DNA of 19,243 bases from J061 sp003695725 [NCBI: Candidatus Schekmanbacteria bacterium] (GCA_003695725.1 RFHX01000151.1:1-19243); one strand, 5' to 3'; counted from the stretch's first letter, positions 7,682 to 16,187 are shown. The notes: generated from the sequence alone by a model not told the origin. Program-made: numbers and translations.

Positions 7682-7698
7682 TGAGATTGACTCTCAAT
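7680..7698. promoter_or_regulatory. operator-like palindrome over the feoB -10/start (likely metal-dependent repressor site)
   Basis: ATTGAGA (7680-7686), TTGAC spacer and TCTCAAT (7692-7698) form a perfect 7-5-7 inverted repeat of 19 bp. The size and symmetry resemble DtxR/IdeR and Fur operators, and it overlaps the -10 edge and predicted start. The second gene of the operon is a DtxR-family regulator, so iron-dependent autoregulation is the simplest reading. The exact bases are not the classical Corynebacterium DtxR box or E. coli Fur box, so the cognate protein is inferred from context. Confidence 0.6.
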
Positions 7699-7723
7699 AA
7701 CAATTTGACGAAAAAGGGACGAG

Positions 7724-9712
7724 ATGCATACAAATCTTGATAAAATGGAAGAAACTGCACAACCATCTATTATTCTCGTTGGAAATGCAAATGTTGGTAA
7801 AAGCGTCATCTTTGGAAATCTCACTGGCACTTATGTAGTTGTTTCAAATTATCCTGGCACCACGATTGATATCAGTGAGGGGCAGTATAGCTTCTATGAC
7901 GAAAAAGAAGGGAAAAAAGTTGAGGTAAGAATTATTGACAGCCCCGGAGTTAATTCTTTGATACCGCGCTCAGAGGATGAAAGAGTAACGAGAAATCTTA
8001 TTCTTGAAGAAAATCCTGTTGGCATCATTCAGGTTGCAGATGCTAAAAACCTTAAACGCTCACTTCTTATTACTACACAACTTGCTGAGATGGGGATTCC
8101 AATCATTCTTGTGCTGAATGTCTTCGATGAGGCGATGGAAAGAGGTATAAATATTGATTTGGGGAAACTTTCTTCACTTCTTGGAGTAAGAGTAATACCC
8201 TCTGTGGCTACGCAGAAGACAGGGCTTTCCGAAATAAAGAAGGCAATGAATCATTTTCAGGTACCAACGATTTCCTTTACATATAATCAGGCAATTGAAA
8301 AATCAATTTCCGAAATTATTGAGCTTCTTCCTGATGGATTGAAAATCTCAAAAAGGTCAATTGCACTAATGCTTCTTGCAGGTGATAAGAGTCTTCTGAA
8401 AAAGCTGAAACAATTTTTTCCTAATGCTGACTGGAAGAGCGTTGTGGAAATTGTTGAAGGAACAAAACTAAATTTTAGAGACCCTGTGAATTTTATAATA
8501 AGCAGAGAGCGGTATAGGTTTGTGAATGAGATTTATGACCAGTGCGTAAGTTTGAAAAAGAAGAAAGAAGCGCAATTCAGAAACTTCCTTGGTGACATTA
8601 TGATTCATCCACTTTATGGGCTTCCTGTGCTTCTCTTTGTCCTCTTTCTTCTTTATGAGATTGTTGGGGTTTTAGGGGCAGGTGTTGCAGTAGATTTTTT
8701 AGAGTCCAAGGTGTTTGGAGAATTTATCAATCCTAGAATTGCTTCTTTTCTAAAATATGTCAATACCCCGCAAATTTTGTATGAGATGCTTATGGGTGAA
8801 TATGGACTTATCAGTATGGGGCTTACATATGCAGTGGCAATAGTATTTCCTATAGTCGGTTTTTTCTTCGTCTTCTTTGGGATTTTGGAGGACTCCGGGT
8901 ATCTGCCTCGCCTTACGATAATGTCAAACCGACTTTTTAAAAAGATTGGACTTCAGGGACGAGCAGTCCTTCCAATGGTGCTTGGTCTTGGATGCGATAC
9001 AATGGCAACTCTTACAACAAGGATTCTTGAAACAAGACGCGAAAGGGTCATTGCAACATTGCTTCTTGCTCTTGGTGTGCCCTGCTCGGCGCAGTTGGGT
9101 GTAATAATAGGAATGCTTGGCGGTATGTCATTGAAGGCGCTTCTCATTGTTGTTGCAACTGTGATTATTCAGTTATTGATAGTTGGCTTGCTTGCGGCAA
9201 AGGTTATTCCCGGTAAGTCATCTGATTTTTTGAGCGAAATTCCGCCAATACGAATACCAAAAATTGACAATATTATCGTAAAAACATTCCATCGTATTGT
9301 GTGGTTTATGAAAGAAGCCGTTCCGCTTTTTTTGCTTGGTACATTTTGTCTTTTCTTATTTGAAAAGACCGGTATACTCTTGATGGTGCAGGAAGCTGTC
9401 AAACCCATTCTTTCAGGGCTTTTGTCGTTGCCCGCTGAGACAGCAGAAGCATTCATAGTGGGTTTTTTGAGGCGGGATTTTGGCGCAGCCGGGCTTTTTC
9501 GTCTTGCCAAGGAGGGCTATATCGATATCTTGCAGACAACTGTGTCTGTTACGGTGATGGTGCTTTTTGTGCCCTGTGTTGCTCATCTTTTTGTTATGAT
9601 AAAAGAGCTTGGCTTAAAGGTGGCTATGGCGATTACGCTTTTTGTGATTTTCTATGCAATGCTAACTGGAGCAGTCCTGAATCAAATCTTGAGATTTTTT
9701 AATGTATTTTAA
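7724..9712 (+). CDS. feoB: ferrous iron transporter FeoB (G-protein-coupled inner membrane permease)
   Basis: A 662-residue FeoB, which imports Fe2+ across the inner membrane under control of an N-terminal G domain. G motifs: GNANVGKS (20-27), switch I Thr near SNYPGTTID, DSPG (72-75), NVFD (132-135) and SVATQKTG (160-167). The helical GDI-like spacer follows to about 285. The membrane part has two gate repeats, with LEDSGYLPR, LGLGCDTMATLTTRILE and VPCSAQLG in the first and GFLRRDFGAAG and VPCVAHL in the second. Several positions differ from E. coli-type FeoB (GNPNVGKT, DLPG/DTPG, GFGCNVPAIMATR), and the protein is about 100 residues shorter, so it belongs to a divergent subgroup; the exact cation is not proven. 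AGGGA at 7715-7719 supports ATG 7724 over the later Met8. The regulator gene follows by 61 bases. No separate feoA or feoC is present here. Confidence 0.92.
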   Translation: MHTNLDKMEETAQPSIILVGNANVGKSVIFGNLTGTYVVVSNYPGTTIDISEGQYSFYDEKEGKKVEVRIIDSPGVNSLIPRSEDERVTRNLILEENPVGIIQVADAKNLKRSLLITTQLAEMGIPIILVLNVFDEAMERGINIDLGKLSSLLGVRVIPSVATQKTGLSEIKKAMNHFQVPTISFTYNQAIEKSISEIIELLPDGLKISKRSIALMLLAGDKSLLKKLKQFFPNADWKSVVEIVEGTKLNFRDPVNFIISRERYRFVNEIYDQCVSLKKKKEAQFRNFLGDIMIHPLYGLPVLLFVLFLLYEIVGVLGAGVAVDFLESKVFGEFINPRIASFLKYVNTPQILYEMLMGEYGLISMGLTYAVAIVFPIVGFFFVFFGILEDSGYLPRLTIMSNRLFKKIGLQGRAVLPMVLGLGCDTMATLTTRILETRRERVIATLLLALGVPCSAQLGVIIGMLGGMSLKALLIVVATVIIQLLIVGLLAAKVIPGKSSDFLSEIPPIRIPKIDNIIVKTFHRIVWFMKEAVPLFLLGTFCLFLFEKTGILLMVQEAVKPILSGLLSLPAETAEAFIVGFLRRDFGAAGLFRLAKEGYIDILQTTVSVTVMVLFVPCVAHLFVMIKELGLKVAMAITLFVIFYAMLTGAVLNQILRFFNVF

Positions 9713-9773
9713 AGCATTTATGTTTTGCCTATAGAAAATTGAGAAATAGAAAAGAAAAGAGAGGATTGATGTT

Positions 9774-10430
9774 ATGTTGACAAATCAATACAGAGAAGAG
9801 ATGCTTCAGCTTATCGAGGCTATTTCAGATAATGGTTATGCAAAAATAGAAGAATTGAAAAGATATTTTGGTGAAAAAGCTATTGATGAACTAATTTCAA
9901 ATTTAAAAGAGCTTGAAATGATTGGTTTAAATGGGGAGGGCAATCTCTATCTGACAGAAAAGGGCAAGCTCGAAGCAAGCAATATTATAAGGCGTCATCG
10001 TCTCGCAGAGCGGCTTTTGCATGATGTTTTGGGTGTGGAAGATGAGGCGGCTGCAGAGAAACATGCCTGTGATTTTGAACATATCCTTGATAAGGAAGTA
10101 ACAGACAATATCTGTACTCTTCTTGGTCATCCAAAATTTTGTCCTGATGGAAAACCGATTCCTCCTGGTGAGTGTTGTATTAAGAATAAATATAAAGTTG
10201 AAAGCATCATCAAATCTCTTAACTCGCTTGATGTTGGAGAGAGAGGAAGGATTGCATATATGTTTTCAGAAGACCATAGCAGAATTGACAAGCTTGCTTC
10301 TATGGGATTGATGCCGGGCACAATAGTAAAAGTACACCAAAAACAGCCAAGTCTTGTTGTATGTTTCGATGAAACAACAATTGCAATGGACGATGAAATA
10401 GCACAGGATATCTATGTAAAGAAATGTTGA
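9774..10430 (+). CDS. DtxR-family iron-dependent transcriptional regulator with C-terminal FeoA/SH3-like domain
   Basis: A 218-residue metalloregulator. Residues 1-65 form a winged helix (ending LYLTEKGKLEA), and 70-125 the metal-binding dimerisation domain: IIRRHRLAERLLHDVLGV, then HACDFEH with Cys99, Glu102 and His103. Cys at this point is as in iron-sensing DtxR (Cys102), whereas manganese-sensing MntR has Glu. GHPKFCPDGKPIPPGECC (118-135) extends the usual GHP..CP.G.PIP motif with two adjacent cysteines. From about 150 a FeoA-like SH3 domain follows (LDVGERGRIAYMF, KLASMGLMPGTIVKV), and the last residue is Cys218. GAGGA at 9761-9765 supports the start. It is encoded after feoB and most likely represses the operon when Fe2+ is abundant. 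The stop abuts the stop of the opposing C_GCAxxG gene with no base between them. Confidence 0.9.
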   Translation: MLTNQYREEMLQLIEAISDNGYAKIEELKRYFGEKAIDELISNLKELEMIGLNGEGNLYLTEKGKLEASNIIRRHRLAERLLHDVLGVEDEAAAEKHACDFEHILDKEVTDNICTLLGHPKFCPDGKPIPPGECCIKNKYKVESIIKSLNSLDVGERGRIAYMFSEDHSRIDKLASMGLMPGTIVKVHQKQPSLVVCFDETTIAMDDEIAQDIYVKKC

Positions 10431-10856
10431 TTATTGCTTTTTCAGGTTCTTTTTAATTATCTCATCAAGAATTGCTGCTGCCTCTCCTACTATTTTTGAA
10501 CACAAATCTTTGTGTTCAGGACTCTTCCATTGAATATCTGAAGTTATTTCTTCACAAATCGTTGTCTTCATCTTTTCCTTGAATCTTTTGAAAAATTCAG
10601 ATGACATTTTATATATATCAGAGGAATCCGCTGTGGGGTCGTCTCTTCCAAAGATTGCACCAAGAACCAAGACAGCACCATTCAGCGCGCCACAAAGATT
10701 TTTTTCGCCTCCAATTCCTGCTCCCATACCTGTGGCAAGTCGAGAATTCAAATTGAGGGAATATTTTTCATTGAAAAAAGCTACCATTGCTTCAGCACAA
10801 TTGAATCCTTTTAGATAAGTTTCTGCCGCTTCGTCTTTTAGATTTTTCTCTTTCAT
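10431..10856 (-). CDS. C_GCAxxG_C_C family redox-type protein
   Basis: A 141-residue protein with the four invariant cysteines of this family: GFNCAEA near the N-terminus, LCGALNG after the glycine-rich GMGAGIGGEKN, then TICEEI and DLCSKIV. Family members are about 140 residues, presumed redox-active or metal-binding and often found in anaerobes; no reaction is established. The frame is open to an ATG at 10892, but I chose ATG 10856. GGGAG (10865-10869) lies 8 bases before it, the length then fits the family, and the longer version would begin inside the loop of a transcription terminator. It is downstream of hppA on the same strand, just past that terminator, so expression needs read-through or an undetected promoter. 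It abuts the regulator gene tail-to-tail. Confidence 0.9.
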   Translation of the reverse strand: MKEKNLKDEAAETYLKGFNCAEAMVAFFNEKYSLNLNSRLATGMGAGIGGEKNLCGALNGAVLVLGAIFGRDDPTADSSDIYKMSSEFFKRFKEKMKTTICEEITSDIQWKSPEHKDLCSKIVGEAAAILDEIIKKNLKKQ

Positions 10857-10864
10857 AATTTTTT

Positions 10865-10869
10865 CTCCC
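10865..10869 (-). promoter_or_regulatory. Shine-Dalgarno of the C_GCAxxG gene, deciding its start
   Basis: GGGAG on the minus strand is 8 bases upstream of ATG 10856. It begins only one or two bases after the T-tract of the hppA terminator, so the ribosome site would be near the end of a terminated transcript. Confidence 0.7.
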
Positions 10870-10870
10870 A

Positions 10871-10908
10871 AAAAAGAAAAAGCCAGACACAAAGAACAGT
10901 GTCTGGCT
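10871..10908 (-). terminator. rho-independent terminator of hppA
   Basis: On the minus strand AGCCAGACAC (10908-10899) pairs perfectly with GTGTCTGGCT (10890-10881) around an 8-base loop, and is followed at once by TTTTTCTTTT-type sequence (10880-10871). The stem begins 14 bases after the hppA stop codon. This is a textbook intrinsic terminator. Confidence 0.92.
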
Positions 10909-10922
10909 TAAAAGTTTTACTT

Positions 10923-12926
10923 TTATGAAAGAAGGGGAGCCAATATTAAAGAAACAATAGACATTAGCTTTATTAAGATATTCATAGAAGGACCTGATGT
11001 ATCTTTGAAAGGGTCGCCAACTGTATCTCCAACAACTGCAGCCTTATGAGGGTCTGACCCCTTGCCGCCAAGATTCCCCTCTTCTATGTATTTTTTGGCA
11101 TTATCCCAAGCTCCCCCGCTGTTAGCCATAAAAAGCGCCATTAAAACACCTGTTATCGTGGCACCTGCAAGAAGACCGCCAAGCGGCTCTTTACCAAGAA
11201 CAAAGCCAACAATGACAGGAGCCAATATTGCAAGCATCCCCGGCAGAATCATCTGTTTCAGCGCACCTGTTGTTGAAATGTCAACACATCTTGCATAATC
11301 AGGTTTGGCTTTACCTTCCATTAGCCCCTTTATTTCTTTGAACTGACGCCTTACTTCCTCAACCATTCCCTGAGCAGCTTTCCCAACAGCGCTCATCGTT
11401 AACGCTCCAAAATAGAAGGGAAGGATGCCGCCAAGAAATAATCCTATGACAACCATTGGATTCATAATATCGATAAACTTGAGTTTTGCAGCCGAGCTGT
11501 ATGCAGCAAAGAGTGAAATTGCTGTAAGAGCGGCAGAACCAATTGCAAAGCCCTTTCCGATAGCAGCTGTCGTGTTACCAAGTGCATCGAGTCCGTCAGT
11601 TATTTTTCTTGCCTCAGGACCAAGTCCTCCCATTTCCGAAATTCCACCGGCATTGTCAGCTATAGGTCCGTAGGCATCTACAGACATTGTGATTCCTACT
11701 GTTGCAAGCATTCCAACAGCAGCTACGCTTATTCCATAAAGGCCTGCAAACTTGTAAGAGACAAAAATTGCAAGGCATATTGTTATTATTGGAAGTGCTG
11801 TGCTTTCCATTCCAACAGCAAGTCCTGTGATGATATTTGTTGCCGAACCGGTTTTGCAGGATTCTGCAATTCTTCTGATGGGGCTTGCCGAAGTGAAATA
11901 TTCAGTCAAAAGGCCTATCAGAATTCCTGCAAGACATCCTGAGAAGATTGCCCAAAAGATGCTTACATTGCCTTTGAAAAAGATATTCACATTTGCATAT
12001 GCCGCAATCAGGAAGATACCGGCTGCTATGAATGTTGAATAACGAAGCGCACTTTGGGGATTCATTTTTTTAAGTATGGACATAGAAGCAACACCAATAA
12101 GTGAACTTATAAGACCTACTGTTGCAAGAACCAATGGAAGAAGCATTCCTTCTGAACGGTTTAATGTAAACGATGGAGATGTCGCGGCAATTGCAATTGT
12201 TGCAATGATCGAACCTACATAAGATTCAAAGATGTCTGCCCCCATACCTGCTATGTCACCAACATTGTCACCAACATTGTCTGCGATAGTTGCAGGGTTG
12301 CGGGGGTCGTCTTCAGGGATTCCTGCCTCGACCTTTCCTACTAAATCAGCACCTACATCAGCAGCTTTTGTGTAGATGCCGCCTCCGACTCTTGCAAAAA
12401 GCGCTATGGAGCTTGCACCCATTGCAAAACCGTTTATGAATTTTGCCATTGCAGGGTCACCACCGAAAACTTTTTGAAAAATAAGATAGTAAATACCCAC
12501 TCCAATCAAGCCAAGACTGGCAACTGAAAGCCCCATAACTGTACCGCCTTTGAAGGCAATATTAAGTGCTTCATCGGGCTTCTGTTCACCGGCTGCTTGG
12601 GATGTCCTTACATTCGACCTCGTGGCGGCTTTCATTCCGAAAAATCCTGCAAAAGCAGAACAAAAGGCGCCTGTTGTAAATGCAATAGCCGTGTAGATGT
12701 CTAGAAAAAAGCCAAGAAGAGAGGCGACAATGATGACAAAGAAAATGAGTATCTTGTATTCTCTGAAGAGAAATACCATTGCACCTTCATGGATGGCTTC
12801 TGAGATTTCTATCATTTTTTCACTACCGGCTGGGCGACTCTTGATGTTGAAATAGATAGCCGCAGCTATAATAATTCCTACAACTCCCATTATCGGGTTT
12901 GCCAAAAAAAGAAATTCGTTGTTCAT
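10923..12926 (-). CDS. hppA: membrane-bound ion-pumping pyrophosphatase, K+-dependent type
   Basis: A 667-residue multi-spanning membrane pyrophosphatase that couples hydrolysis of cytoplasmic pyrophosphate to export of H+ and/or Na+. Substrate and Mg2+ motifs are complete: [14 protein letters not shown] (187-200), [19 protein letters not shown] (206-224), [12 protein letters not shown] (417-428) and, near the C-terminus, [33 protein letters not shown] (450-459) has Ala and Gly where K+-independent enzymes carry Lys and Thr, marking a K+-dependent enzyme. Glu234 in DIFESYVGS is the gate-region glutamate. Whether it pumps Na+ or H+ is not decided by these residues, though many K+-dependent members pump Na+. 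AAGGAG (12938-12943 on the complement) lies 11 bases before the ATG. A strong terminator follows the stop. Confidence 0.96.
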   Translation of the reverse strand: MNNEFLFLANPIMGVVGIIIAAAIYFNIKSRPAGSEKMIEISEAIHEGAMVFLFREYKILIFFVIIVASLLGFFLDIYTAIAFTTGAFCSAFAGFFGMKAATRSNVRTSQAAGEQKPDEALNIAFKGGTVMGLSVASLGLIGVGIYYLIFQKVFGGDPAMAKFINGFAMGASSIALFARVGGGIYTKAADVGADLVGKVEAGIPEDDPRNPATIADNVGDNVGDIAGMGADIFESYVGSIIATIAIAATSPSFTLNRSEGMLLPLVLATVGLISSLIGVASMSILKKMNPQSALRYSTFIAAGIFLIAAYANVNIFFKGNVSIFWAIFSGCLAGILIGLLTEYFTSASPIRRIAESCKTGSATNIITGLAVGMESTALPIITICLAIFVSYKFAGLYGISVAAVGMLATVGITMSVDAYGPIADNAGGISEMGGLGPEARKITDGLDALGNTTAAIGKGFAIGSAALTAISLFAAYSSAAKLKFIDIMNPMVVIGLFLGGILPFYFGALTMSAVGKAAQGMVEEVRRQFKEIKGLMEGKAKPDYARCVDISTTGALKQMILPGMLAILAPVIVGFVLGKEPLGGLLAGATITGVLMALFMANSGGAWDNAKKYIEEGNLGGKGSDPHKAAVVGDTVGDPFKDTSGPSMNILIKLMSIVSLILAPLLS

Positions 12927-13139
12927 TTTTATTGTTTCTCCTTCATTTTATGTTAACTTTTCTTTAACAGTTTGAAAAAATTGAAAAATTGAGGTAATTA
13001 GCTAACATAAGGGGTTGATTTATGTCAAGAAGTTAGTTTAGGGTTAAACTTATTATTGACATTTATATAAATCTTTAATTAAAAAATCACAAAGCTAATA
13101 AAAAACTTTCAAAAATCTGGTTAATAAGGAGAATATAAA
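12927..13139. promoter_or_regulatory. divergent promoter region between hppA and the response regulator
   Basis: The 213 bases hold two back-to-back TTGACA hexamers. One is on the plus strand at 13056-13061, with a weak TAAAAA (13080-13085) 18 bases further, facing the response regulator. The other is on the minus strand at 13028-13023, facing hppA, with only poor -10 candidates. A TTAGCTAA palindrome lies at 12998-13005. The arrangement suggests two divergent promoters, but the -10 elements are not convincing. Confidence 0.35.
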
Positions 13140-13607
13140 ATGAAAGAAGTAAAATCAGTACTTGTAGTAGATGACGATGAAATAGCAAGACAAACGATTT
13201 GCAATACTCTCGAGGATACAGAATATGAAGTAACTGAAGCATGTGATGGACAGGAGGCACTGGAAAAAATTGCGGCTAATGAATATGCGGCTGTCGTCTG
13301 TGATATCAAAATGCCCGGAATCGACGGATTTACTGTTTTGAGAAAAGCAAGAAAGACAAGAAATATTCCCTTTATTTTTGTGACAGGTTATCCTGGTGAT
13401 ATGGATGAAAATGTTATTGTGAATGAACTTCAGCCATTTGGTTTTTTGAATAAGCCTTTTGACCATAAGGAGCTTCTGCTTCTGGTTAAAAATGCTGTCG
13501 AACATTACAATCTTACGAAGAAAAGGCAGGCATTTTTGAAGGATTTGGAGAAAAGCTCAGACAAGAAAACAAAGGAATTGACCGAAAGGTTGAAATATAT
13601 CATTTAA
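13140..13607 (+). CDS. single-domain response regulator (CheY-like receiver) with C-terminal helical tail
   Basis: A 155-residue stand-alone receiver. The acidic pocket is Asp11-Asp12-Asp13 (VVDDDE), the phospho-acceptor Asp55 (VVCDIKMPGIDGF), the switch Thr82 (FVTGYPGD) and Lys105 (LNKPF). All are present, so phosphorylation is expected. After the receiver, residues ~120-155 form a charged, helix-prone and probably coiled-coil tail (KKRQAFLKDLEKSSDKKTKELTERLKYII) with no DNA-binding or enzymatic domain. It may therefore act by protein contacts or in a phosphorelay. No histidine kinase is encoded nearby, making it an orphan. AAGGAG at 13126-13131 supports the start. It converges on the glycosyltransferase gene with a 13-base gap. 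Confidence 0.93.
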   Translation: MKEVKSVLVVDDDEIARQTICNTLEDTEYEVTEACDGQEALEKIAANEYAAVVCDIKMPGIDGFTVLRKARKTRNIPFIFVTGYPGDMDENVIVNELQPFGFLNKPFDHKELLLLVKNAVEHYNLTKKRQAFLKDLEKSSDKKTKELTERLKYII

Positions 13608-13620
13608 GAGACAGTATTTC

Positions 13621-15351
13621 TTAATCTTTTTTCAGAGCATAGATTTTTATTAGAGGTCCCGGTTTTTCAAATTCGTCAAATCCAGACAAGGGCAGATAGA
13701 AGGCATCGAGAATATCAAAAACAGCTTTCGAGGGTTTTTCTATATTTTCCTTAAGTGGAGAAAATGTTTTAATTAGTCGAAAGCGTCTTTTTATAATAGG
13801 CATTACCTTTTCTATGGGGCTTGAATAAAAAAGGAGAAAGCTGTTTCCTGTTATAAGATACTCAATTTTGTATTTCTCTATGTCTTCTTCAGTAAAATTA
13901 TTGCTGAAAATATATTCATAAGAGTTTCTAAGGGGGATAATTCCTTTTTTGAGCATATAGCGGTAAGAGTCAAGATATAATCTGTAATGGTTTCTATTGT
14001 TGTTGGACAATACCTTTTCAAAGATGGAAATTTCCCTATTTATGGCTTCCTTTCCTCTTTCAAGATAAGGTATATTGTATTTGTATGATGAATAAAGGTA
14101 AATCCTGCTGCCAAAGGGAATGTTATTCTCGATCCATTCTCTTGCCTCGATTCTCGTGTCTTTTTTTGACATGAGGATATCACACTTGACGGCATTTAAA
14201 AGAGAGGGAATTATCGCAATTGTAAGAAGAGTAACAGAAACGATTTTACCTTTCTTTTTTAAAATGCCTTTTTCCTGATAAATTTCAACGAGAAAGTTGC
14301 CCGCATATATTGCAAGAAAGGGTATGATTGGAATCATATATCGTGAAAAAACTCCATAGCCATTACCAATGTATATATAATAGAAGAGAGGAAAACTCAG
14401 AAGCACGATGTCTTCATATTTGTGGCGGTAGAGCATATAGAGAAATCCTATGAGCGATAAGAGAAGAAATGGAAATCCTATCCCTGAAAGCAGGGTTGTT
14501 TTCAAATAGAAAAGCCAGCCGATTTCCAAATTTGTTTTTCCGCTTTGATAAATCCATTTCGCCATAAATTTAAGCTTCTTGAGAAATGTTTCGTATTCGG
14601 GAATAAGGCCCGGAGAAGTGACAAGGAATATTATTGTCATCAATATTCCAGTGAGGTAGATTTTTAGGTCAAGGAGTGCTCTTTTTATCCCCTTACCGCT
14701 CTTTAAATAGAAAAGAAGATGGGCTGTAAAAACAAAAATCGATGAAAGCGCGCCATTGTATTTGAAACCGGCTGCAATGCCTCCTGCTATTGCCGAAGAA
14801 ATGTAACCCTTACCATTTTGAAGAATTTTTGCTGTGAAAAAGGCAGTTAGAAGAATAGAGGCTGTAAGGCAAATGTCAGTTGTGCCAAAATGAGAATCTC
14901 TTATATGAAGATAAGCAAAGGTAAGTAGGGATGAAGAAAAAATCCCTGCCTCCTTTCCATAAAAACGCCGTGCTGTTATGTATGTCAGCCAAATAGTAAA
15001 TGTGCCAACAAATGCTGAAAATAGGCGAGGTACGAGAAAGAAAAGAGATGGCGATATTATGAAATTTTTGACAAAGTCCAAATAGTTTTCATACGTACCG
15101 GCCAAGTATCCTAAATAATAAATTATTCTGTATAGAAAATGGTTAAGATAAATGAAAAGATGTGGATAATAATAAAAATGAGGATTATAATCACCTGTGA
15201 AAAGATATATTGATGTTTCTACGATTTGGTCTTCATCCGGCCTTGCGTATTTGAGGGGAAGCCCAAAATTTATTCCCCATAGCCGCAATATTAAACCGAT
15301 AACGATTAAAATAAAAATATACCCGTTTTTTTTTGAGAGAATCTTATTCAT
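13621..15351 (-). CDS. GT39/PMT-like integral membrane glycosyltransferase (ArnT-type fold)
   Basis: A 576-residue polytopic membrane protein of the PMT_2/GT39 kind, using a polyprenyl-phosphate sugar donor on the outer side of the membrane. After a first helix (about 11-27) the loop carries RPDEDQ (37-42) with the Asp-Glu pair at the catalytic position of GT-C enzymes. Then come PRLFSAFVGTFTIWLTYITARRFYG and the DSHFGTTD loop, a frequent signature of bacterial members. Many more membrane helices follow to about residue 380. The last ~190 residues form a soluble, probably periplasmic domain. Acceptor and sugar are not identifiable. The SAM methyltransferase lies 83 bases upstream on the same strand, and the two may act on the same surface glycan or lipid. 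No strong ribosome site is seen before the ATG. Confidence 0.85.
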   Translation of the reverse strand: MNKILSKKNGYIFILIVIGLILRLWGINFGLPLKYARPDEDQIVETSIYLFTGDYNPHFYYYPHLFIYLNHFLYRIIYYLGYLAGTYENYLDFVKNFIISPSLFFLVPRLFSAFVGTFTIWLTYITARRFYGKEAGIFSSSLLTFAYLHIRDSHFGTTDICLTASILLTAFFTAKILQNGKGYISSAIAGGIAAGFKYNGALSSIFVFTAHLLFYLKSGKGIKRALLDLKIYLTGILMTIIFLVTSPGLIPEYETFLKKLKFMAKWIYQSGKTNLEIGWLFYLKTTLLSGIGFPFLLLSLIGFLYMLYRHKYEDIVLLSFPLFYYIYIGNGYGVFSRYMIPIIPFLAIYAGNFLVEIYQEKGILKKKGKIVSVTLLTIAIIPSLLNAVKCDILMSKKDTRIEAREWIENNIPFGSRIYLYSSYKYNIPYLERGKEAINREISIFEKVLSNNNRNHYRLYLDSYRYMLKKGIIPLRNSYEYIFSNNFTEEDIEKYKIEYLITGNSFLLFYSSPIEKVMPIIKRRFRLIKTFSPLKENIEKPSKAVFDILDAFYLPLSGFDEFEKPGPLIKIYALKKD

Positions 15352-15434
15352 TTAAAGTGATGAGAGCTTTCTTTATGAAAATATTTTTTTATCACAACTA
15401 ACTTTATGTATAAAAATCCAGAAAATGGTTATCG

Positions 15435-16187
15435 TCATTTTATGTTTTTTTCTGCAATTAAGATGTAATGAATAGCCAAGAAATACATCATAAACTTTGG
15501 AAAAATGTCTATTATCTTTATCAAAAGATTTGAAAAAGGATCAGTGAAACTAACCTGAAAAGTTGTTGGATGATACTCAATTCTTTCAAATTTTCTGCTT
15601 AATTTTTTTTCTAATTTTTTTCTTGTAATATGAAAGATTCCTCTTTCATGTTTTTTTAGAACGAGAAACAAAAACATTGCTGGATTGAAGATATTTGGTT
15701 CGATAATTATACATCTGCCTCCTTTTTTTAGGACGCGATGTATTTCATTGATTGATTCGTCAACATCTTCCATATGATGAATAACAGAAAAAACAAAGAC
15801 TACATCAAAGCTTTCGGATTTAAAAGGAAGCTGATTTGATAAATTGAGGTTGTAATAGATTTCTTTGAGGTTGAAACTCTCTGTGTTTTCCTTTGCTCTG
15901 TTTAAGTAAAGTTCACTTATATCAGTAGCATAGATTTTATTCGTATATCTTTTTAAGATTTTAAAATAAAAACCGATACCGCACCCTATGTCGAGGAGTT
16001 TTTCGCATTTTTGGGGGAACAGAAAATCGAACAATTTTATAATACGCTTCTTTAAAACCTCTTTTTCCTCAATTAAATGGGGGTCGTATCTTTTGAGAAA
16101 CTCTTCTGTTGTGTTTAGATACATTCGTTCGAAGCATTTTTTTTGATAACGCCACGAGGTATAGTTCCCTTTTTTAGATTCAAACAT
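15435..16187 (-). CDS. class I SAM-dependent methyltransferase (Methyltransf_11 type)
   Basis: A 250-residue methyltransferase. The N-terminal ~60 residues are helical and charged. The SAM-binding motif I is LLDIGCGIG (64-72), with the acidic residue at the end of the second strand in YATDIS (Asp89). LPFKSESFDVVFVFSVIHHMEDV (120-142) is the motif II/III region, and EIHRVLKKGGRCIIIEPN (148-165) is the post-II strand-helix typical of small-molecule and lipid methyltransferases. The C-terminal part is hydrophobic and aromatic, perhaps for a lipid-like acceptor. GGGA just upstream of the ATG could serve as ribosome site. The glycosyltransferase gene follows in the same direction, suggesting a shared role in surface glycoconjugates; this is inferred from position only. 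Confidence 0.88.
   Translation of the reverse strand: MFESKKGNYTSWRYQKKCFERMYLNTTEEFLKRYDPHLIEEKEVLKKRIIKLFDFLFPQKCEKLLDIGCGIGFYFKILKRYTNKIYATDISELYLNRAKENTESFNLKEIYYNLNLSNQLPFKSESFDVVFVFSVIHHMEDVDESINEIHRVLKKGGRCIIIEPNIFNPAMFLFLVLKKHERGIFHITRKKLEKKLSRKFERIEYHPTTFQVSFTDPFSNLLIKIIDIFPKFMMYFLAIHYILIAEKNIK

Noticed and set aside
10857-10892. Upstream ATG 10892 as start of the C_GCAxxG protein
   Set aside because: It would lie in the loop of the hppA terminator and add a non-homologous N-terminus; ATG 10856 has a proper GGGAG and gives family length.
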